This document shows positions 60,521-64,000 of a DNA stretch of 64,000 nucleotides, one piece after another (positions within the stretch are counted from its first letter, which is position 1; the number at the start of each line of letters is the position of its first letter). The DNA comes from Bacillota bacterium (GTDB taxonomy: Bacteria > Bacillota > Clostridia > Lachnospirales > Cellulosilyticaceae). The position numbers and the translations under genes are program-made. The DNA is taken from positions 1 to 64,000 of the forward strand of contig JAEWMQ010000022.1 in assembly GCA_023393125.1 (NCBI GenBank), given 5' to 3'. The notes below the pieces were generated by a model, which worked only from the letters and a program-made list of their open reading frames with translations, did not search any database and was not told the origin of the DNA.

Positions 60521-62593
60521 CTAATTCTTATTTTGCTTACCATAGTTACATTTTGAATTACGACACACGATTTTTTTATTTTTACTATTCCCTTTTTCTA
60601 TAAGTGCTTCTCCACATATTGGGCACTTCTCTCCTGTTGGTTTATCCCATGACATAAACTCGCATCCTTCACCATTATGTTCACATCCATAATAGCTACG
60701 GCCTTTCTTGGTTTTCTTCATTAGAATTTTCCCATTACATTCTGGACAAGTAATTCCTGTCTCTTCATACCATGGTTTAGTGCCATTACATTCCGGAAAA
60801 TTAGGGCATCCTAAAAATTTACCATATTTTCCATAACGTACTACCATATGAGTGCCACACTTCTCACATGGAATGTCAGTATGCTCTGTCAAATCGATAT
60901 TCTCTATCTGAGATTCTGCATATTCTACTGTATGATGAAAATGAGGATAAAAAGATTTAATAATCTCCTTCCATTCTACATTGCCTGAGGCAATTTCATC
61001 TAAAATTCTTTCCATATTAGCAGTAAAATCTACATCTACTACTTCATCAAAATATTCTATCATAATTTGATTAACTACTTCACCAAGCTCTGTCATATAA
61101 AGTATCTTATTTTCCTTTACAATATAACCTCTAGCAAGGAGTGTTGTTATAGTTGGTGCATAAGTACTCGGCCTTCCTACTCCATTTTCTTCAAGGGCTT
61201 TTACTAGTGTAGCTTCCGAGAAATGGGCAGGTGGTTGTGTAAAGTGTTGATTAGGGATAACACTACCACAAACTAATTGTTCTCCCTCTTCCACTTGAAA
61301 CTTTGCTTCTTTCTTAGACTTTTCTTCTCCCAAATTATAAACTTTAATAAAACCATCAAATAATTCTATTGAATAAGAAGCTTTAAACTCATAATCTCCA
61401 TTGAGAATTCTAATAGAATAAGTTTCATATTGTGCAGGAGCCATTTGACTTGCTATAAAGCGATTCCATATAAGTTGATATAACCTAAATTGGTCTCTAG
61501 ACAAATACTCCTTGATCTCACTTGGTTCATATTCCATATATGTCGGTCTAATGGCTTCATGGGCATCTTGAATATGTGTTTTTTTAGTCTTTTCTACTTG
61601 CTTCTTCACACCTAAATAGCGTTCACCATACTTTTGTGTTATATAAGTAATCGCCTCTTCTTTAGCTTTTTCTGCTATTCTTATAGAATCTGTACGAATA
61701 TAGGTAACAACACCTACTTCTTTTTTACCTACTTTAATCCCTTCATAAAGTTGCTGAGCAATATTCATCGTCTTTTGAGTAGAAAAACCTAAATGCTTCG
61801 CTGCTTCTTGCTGTAAAGTACTTGTTGTAAATGGTAATACTGTATTCTTGATTCTTGTTCCTTTTTTACTACTTACAACTTTAAAAGTACCTTTTTTACA
61901 GATGTCAACTATTTTTTTTGCTTCTTTTTCATTATTAATTTCACATTTGTCATTTTTATAAGTATCTAATTTAGCTTCAAATGCTTTTCCCTTGCCATTT
62001 TGTAAATTAGCCGTGATGCTCCAATATTCTTCTTCAACGAATTCCCGTATTTGCTTATCACGGTCACTAATCAGTCTTAAAGTTACTGATTGTACACGTC
62101 CAGCACTCAAACCTTTACGTACTTTTTTCCATAAAATAGGACTTATCTCATATCCTACCAAACGATCTAAAACACGTCTTGCTTGTTGGGCATCTACTAA
62201 ATCTGTATTAATATCTCTAGGATGCTTAATAGCTTCTTTAACAGCTTGTTCTGTAATTTCATTAAAAGTAATACGACATACTTTTTTCTCTTGTAATTTT
62301 AGCGCATGATATAGATGCCACGAAATTGCTTCCCCTTCACGGTCAGGGTCAGTCGCAAGATAAACACATTTAGCACTTTTTACATCTTTTCTTAATTTCT
62401 GTAGCAGTTCACCTTTACCTCTTATAGTAATGTATTTAGGTTCATAATTATTTGCTGTATCTATACCTAATTGACTTTTAGGTAAGTCCCTAACATGTCC
62501 TATTGATGCTTCTACTTTATAGTTTTTGCCTAAAAAACGGCTAATTGTATTTACTTTAGCTGCTGATTCCACGATTACTAAATTATCAGCCAT
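60521..62593 (-). CDS. topA: DNA topoisomerase I
   Basis: A 690-residue type IA topoisomerase that relaxes negative supercoils. TOPRIM domain with VIVESAAKVNTISRFLG and ATDPDREGEAISWHL, active-site tyrosine in GVVTYIRTDSIRI near residue 300, and three C-terminal four-cysteine zinc fingers (CEKCGTHM, CPECNGK, CPICGEA). GAGGAGG supports the ATG at 62593, 13 bp after dprA. Confidence 0.98.
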   Translation of the reverse strand: MADNLVIVESAAKVNTISRFLGKNYKVEASIGHVRDLPKSQLGIDTANNYEPKYITIRGKGELLQKLRKDVKSAKCVYLATDPDREGEAISWHLYHALKLQEKKVCRITFNEITEQAVKEAIKHPRDINTDLVDAQQARRVLDRLVGYEISPILWKKVRKGLSAGRVQSVTLRLISDRDKQIREFVEEEYWSITANLQNGKGKAFEAKLDTYKNDKCEINNEKEAKKIVDICKKGTFKVVSSKKGTRIKNTVLPFTTSTLQQEAAKHLGFSTQKTMNIAQQLYEGIKVGKKEVGVVTYIRTDSIRIAEKAKEEAITYITQKYGERYLGVKKQVEKTKKTHIQDAHEAIRPTYMEYEPSEIKEYLSRDQFRLYQLIWNRFIASQMAPAQYETYSIRILNGDYEFKASYSIELFDGFIKVYNLGEEKSKKEAKFQVEEGEQLVCGSVIPNQHFTQPPAHFSEATLVKALEENGVGRPSTYAPTITTLLARGYIVKENKILYMTELGEVVNQIMIEYFDEVVDVDFTANMERILDEIASGNVEWKEIIKSFYPHFHHTVEYAESQIENIDLTEHTDIPCEKCGTHMVVRYGKYGKFLGCPNFPECNGTKPWYEETGITCPECNGKILMKKTKKGRSYYGCEHNGEGCEFMSWDKPTGEKCPICGEALIEKGNSKNKKIVCRNSKCNYGKQNKN

Positions 62594-62606
62594 ATTTGCC
62601 TCCTCA

Positions 62607-63695
62607 TTAAACACGTACATATCTTTCCCCTGGTAATCTCTTTATAAGCCCTTTTATTTCTAATTGTAATAAATATTTATAAATATTTTTATAGGAAAGC
62701 TGTGTGCTATTTACTAATTCATTTAAAAAAATTGGTTCCTGACTTACATAAGCATATACTATCCTTTCCTCTTGTGCAAGTTCATAATGCTTTTTAGGAT
62801 TATTTTTCTTTATTTCATCGTATTTTATTCTTAAATTAAAGGGAAGTTCTTCTATTACATCTTCTGCACTGGTAATACACTTGGCACCCTTTTTAATGAG
62901 TTCATTAGTTCCTAAACTTAATCTTCTAGTGATATTTCCTGGTATAGCACATACATCTCTTCCATAGTCTAGTGCTAGTTGTGCTGTAATTAAAGAACCA
63001 CTTCGTATATTAGCTTCTGTAACCACAACACACATAGACATTCCACTTATAATACGATTCCGCCTTGGAAACTGATAAGGCTTAGGTTCATGATTCAAAT
63101 CATATTCCGAAATAATACATCCTTTATTTACTATATCTTCATATATTCTTTGATTACACGCTGGATAACATATGTTCACTCCATTTCCTAACACAGCAAT
63201 GGTCTTACCAGTCTTTAAAGCGCCATAATGCGCAGCTGCATCAATACCCATAGCCATACCACTTATAATAGTCAGTCCTCCTCCTGCAAGTTCTTCTGCC
63301 AATTGAACAGTTACACTATAACCATATTCTGAACAATTACGAGAACCTACTATTCCAATCATAGGCATATTTAATAGTTGATCATTACCTTTTATATATA
63401 GTAGCATAGGTGAATCTGGGATGTGCTTTAGATACTCAGGATATCCTTTATCTAAATAATCTACCAATTTAATTTGTTGACTCTCATAGTACTTTACCCG
63501 CTTCTCCAATACATCCTCTAGTAAAGGAAATTGTTTAATACGCTGAACAATTTCTCCTCGCCATCCTTTGCTCATATATTCTTCTTGAGAGGCTTTATAA
63601 ATTCCCTCAAAAGATTTAAAACATGTTACCAGTTCCTTCTTAACCATTTCTGGTAATCCTAATTCGTGAAACCAGATACTATATATTTTACTCAT
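62607..63695 (-). CDS. dprA: DNA-processing protein DprA (Smf)
   Basis: A 362-residue Rossmann-fold protein that loads RecA on incoming ssDNA during transformation. IGIVGSRNCSEYGYSV, ISGMAMGIDAAAHYGAL, AVLGNGVNICYPACNQ and PRRNRIISGMS are visible, with a C-terminal winged-helix domain (DML1-like, from about residue 300). It is first in dprA-topA and divergent from comM/yifB. Confidence 0.95.
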   Translation of the reverse strand: MSKIYSIWFHELGLPEMVKKELVTCFKSFEGIYKASQEEYMSKGWRGEIVQRIKQFPLLEDVLEKRVKYYESQQIKLVDYLDKGYPEYLKHIPDSPMLLYIKGNDQLLNMPMIGIVGSRNCSEYGYSVTVQLAEELAGGGLTIISGMAMGIDAAAHYGALKTGKTIAVLGNGVNICYPACNQRIYEDIVNKGCIISEYDLNHEPKPYQFPRRNRIISGMSMCVVVTEANIRSGSLITAQLALDYGRDVCAIPGNITRRLSLGTNELIKKGAKCITSAEDVIEELPFNLRIKYDEIKKNNPKKHYELAQEERIVYAYVSQEPIFLNELVNSTQLSYKNIYKYLLQLEIKGLIKRLPGERYVRV

Positions 63696-63720
63696 AAAAT
63701 CACCACTTTGTCTATTATTT

Positions 63721-63735
63721 AATTTTCAAATAATT
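63721..63735. promoter_or_regulatory. CodY-box-like site between dprA and comM
   Basis: AATTTTCAAATAATT matches 13 of 15 positions of the palindromic CodY box. It lies 26 bp before the dprA start and about 66 bp before the divergent comM/yifB start. Promoters here are not clear (a TTGCCT at 63757 may be the comM -35). Confidence 0.45.
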
Positions 63736-63801
63736 AAGTTTATTATTTTTATTTTTTGCCTATACTTAAATAAACTATTTTATTAAAGAAAGGATACCCT
63801 A

Positions 63802-64000
63802 ATGTTTTGCAAATTAAACAGTTATTCTTTAAATGGTATAGATGCTTTACCTATAGAAGTAGAGATTGACTTACATGATGGCTTGCCAGGATTTGATATT
63901 GTTGGATTACCTGATTCCGCTGTTAAAGAAGCTAAAGAGCGTGTTAAAAGTGCCATAAAAAATAGTGGGTATAAATTTCCCATTTGCCATATTACTGTTA
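63802..64000 (+). CDS. comM: YifB/ComM-family Mg-chelatase-like AAA+ ATPase, N-terminal part
   Basis: 66 residues are visible before the window ends. MFCKLNSYSLNGIDALPIEVE and IDLHDGLPGFDIVGLPDSAV then KEAKERVKSAIKNSGYKFP match the ComM N-terminal lon-protease-like domain; ComM is a hexameric branch-migration helicase in transformation. AAAGGA precedes the ATG. Its position opposite dprA fits a competence or recombination role. Confidence 0.9.
   Translation, partial: MFCKLNSYSLNGIDALPIEVEIDLHDGLPGFDIVGLPDSAVKEAKERVKSAIKNSGYKFPICHITV

Noticed and set aside
1..64000. CRISPR arrays, tRNA or rRNA genes, insertion sequences, toxin-antitoxin or defence systems
   Set aside because: None seen on either strand; gaps are short and repeats are limited to terminators, palindromes and the ftsY microrepeat.

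Overview
The window is a densely packed, low-GC stretch of chromosome from a spore-forming, fermentative Firmicute of the class Clostridia. Spore formation is shown by spoIVA, ylbJ and two DacF-like carboxypeptidases. Anaerobic fermentation is shown by pflB, pta-ackA, mgsA and a Na+-pumping decarboxylase operon. CodY, PyrR, YlxM, SepF and the YlqG/YlqH pair are typically Firmicute. The gene content and order suit a Lachnospiraceae/Cellulosilyticum-like lineage, but this is an inference from gene content and no 16S gene is present. There are no rRNA or tRNA genes, CRISPR arrays, insertion sequences or phage genes. Almost all genes lie on the minus strand.

Layout: 1-4.3 kb holds the 5' part of pflB, mgsA and a UvrD-type helicase with an inserted DnaQ-like exonuclease. 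4.4-6.6 kb (+) holds a methyltransferase and an RNase H-like protein. 6.6-10.4 kb is an operon rpiR-aroH-cmk-ispH-cheR plus a 45-residue small protein. 10.5-15.6 kb is a five-gene operon with two different biotin-dependent carboxyltransferases, a biotin carrier and two Na+ pump subunits. 15.8-20.6 kb holds rluB, scpAB and two D,D-carboxypeptidases. 20.6-25.3 kb holds deoB-pdp, xerD and pyrR behind a PyrR attenuator. 25.3-31.5 kb is the lspA/rluD and divIVA-ylmH-sepF-ylmE cell-division cluster. 31.6-37.7 kb holds spoIVA, gpsA, plsY, der, pgeF, yraN and ylqH. 37.7-43 kb holds ylqG, rnhB, three tandem signal peptidases, rbgA and rplS. 43-54.6 kb is the conserved trmD-rimM / khpA-rpsP-ffh-ylxM / ftsY-smc-rnc / acpP / plsX / rpmF-yceD block. 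54.6-59.5 kb holds pta-ackA, with tmcAL and ylbJ on the plus strand. 59.5-64 kb holds codY, dprA-topA and the start of a divergent comM/yifB gene.

How the genes work together: pflB, pta and ackA convert pyruvate to acetyl-CoA, acetyl phosphate, acetate and ATP; mgsA is an overflow branch from triose phosphate. The biotin/Na+ operon can couple decarboxylation to ion pumping or move carboxyl groups between CoA-ester and keto-acid substrates. The 42-54 kb region serves translation, protein targeting (Ffh/FtsY/YlxM, signal peptidases), chromosome condensation (SMC with ScpAB) and lipid synthesis (AcpP, PlsX, PlsY, GpsA).

The most unusual observations are a predicted hairpin that would bring a distant Shine-Dalgarno next to the pflB start codon, the dual-carboxyltransferase Na+ pump operon, an 8-bp palindrome shared by the pflB, mgsA and pta promoter regions, and CodY-box-like sites upstream of codY and between dprA and comM. 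No wholly new multi-gene system is evident; most of the window is conserved core genome.
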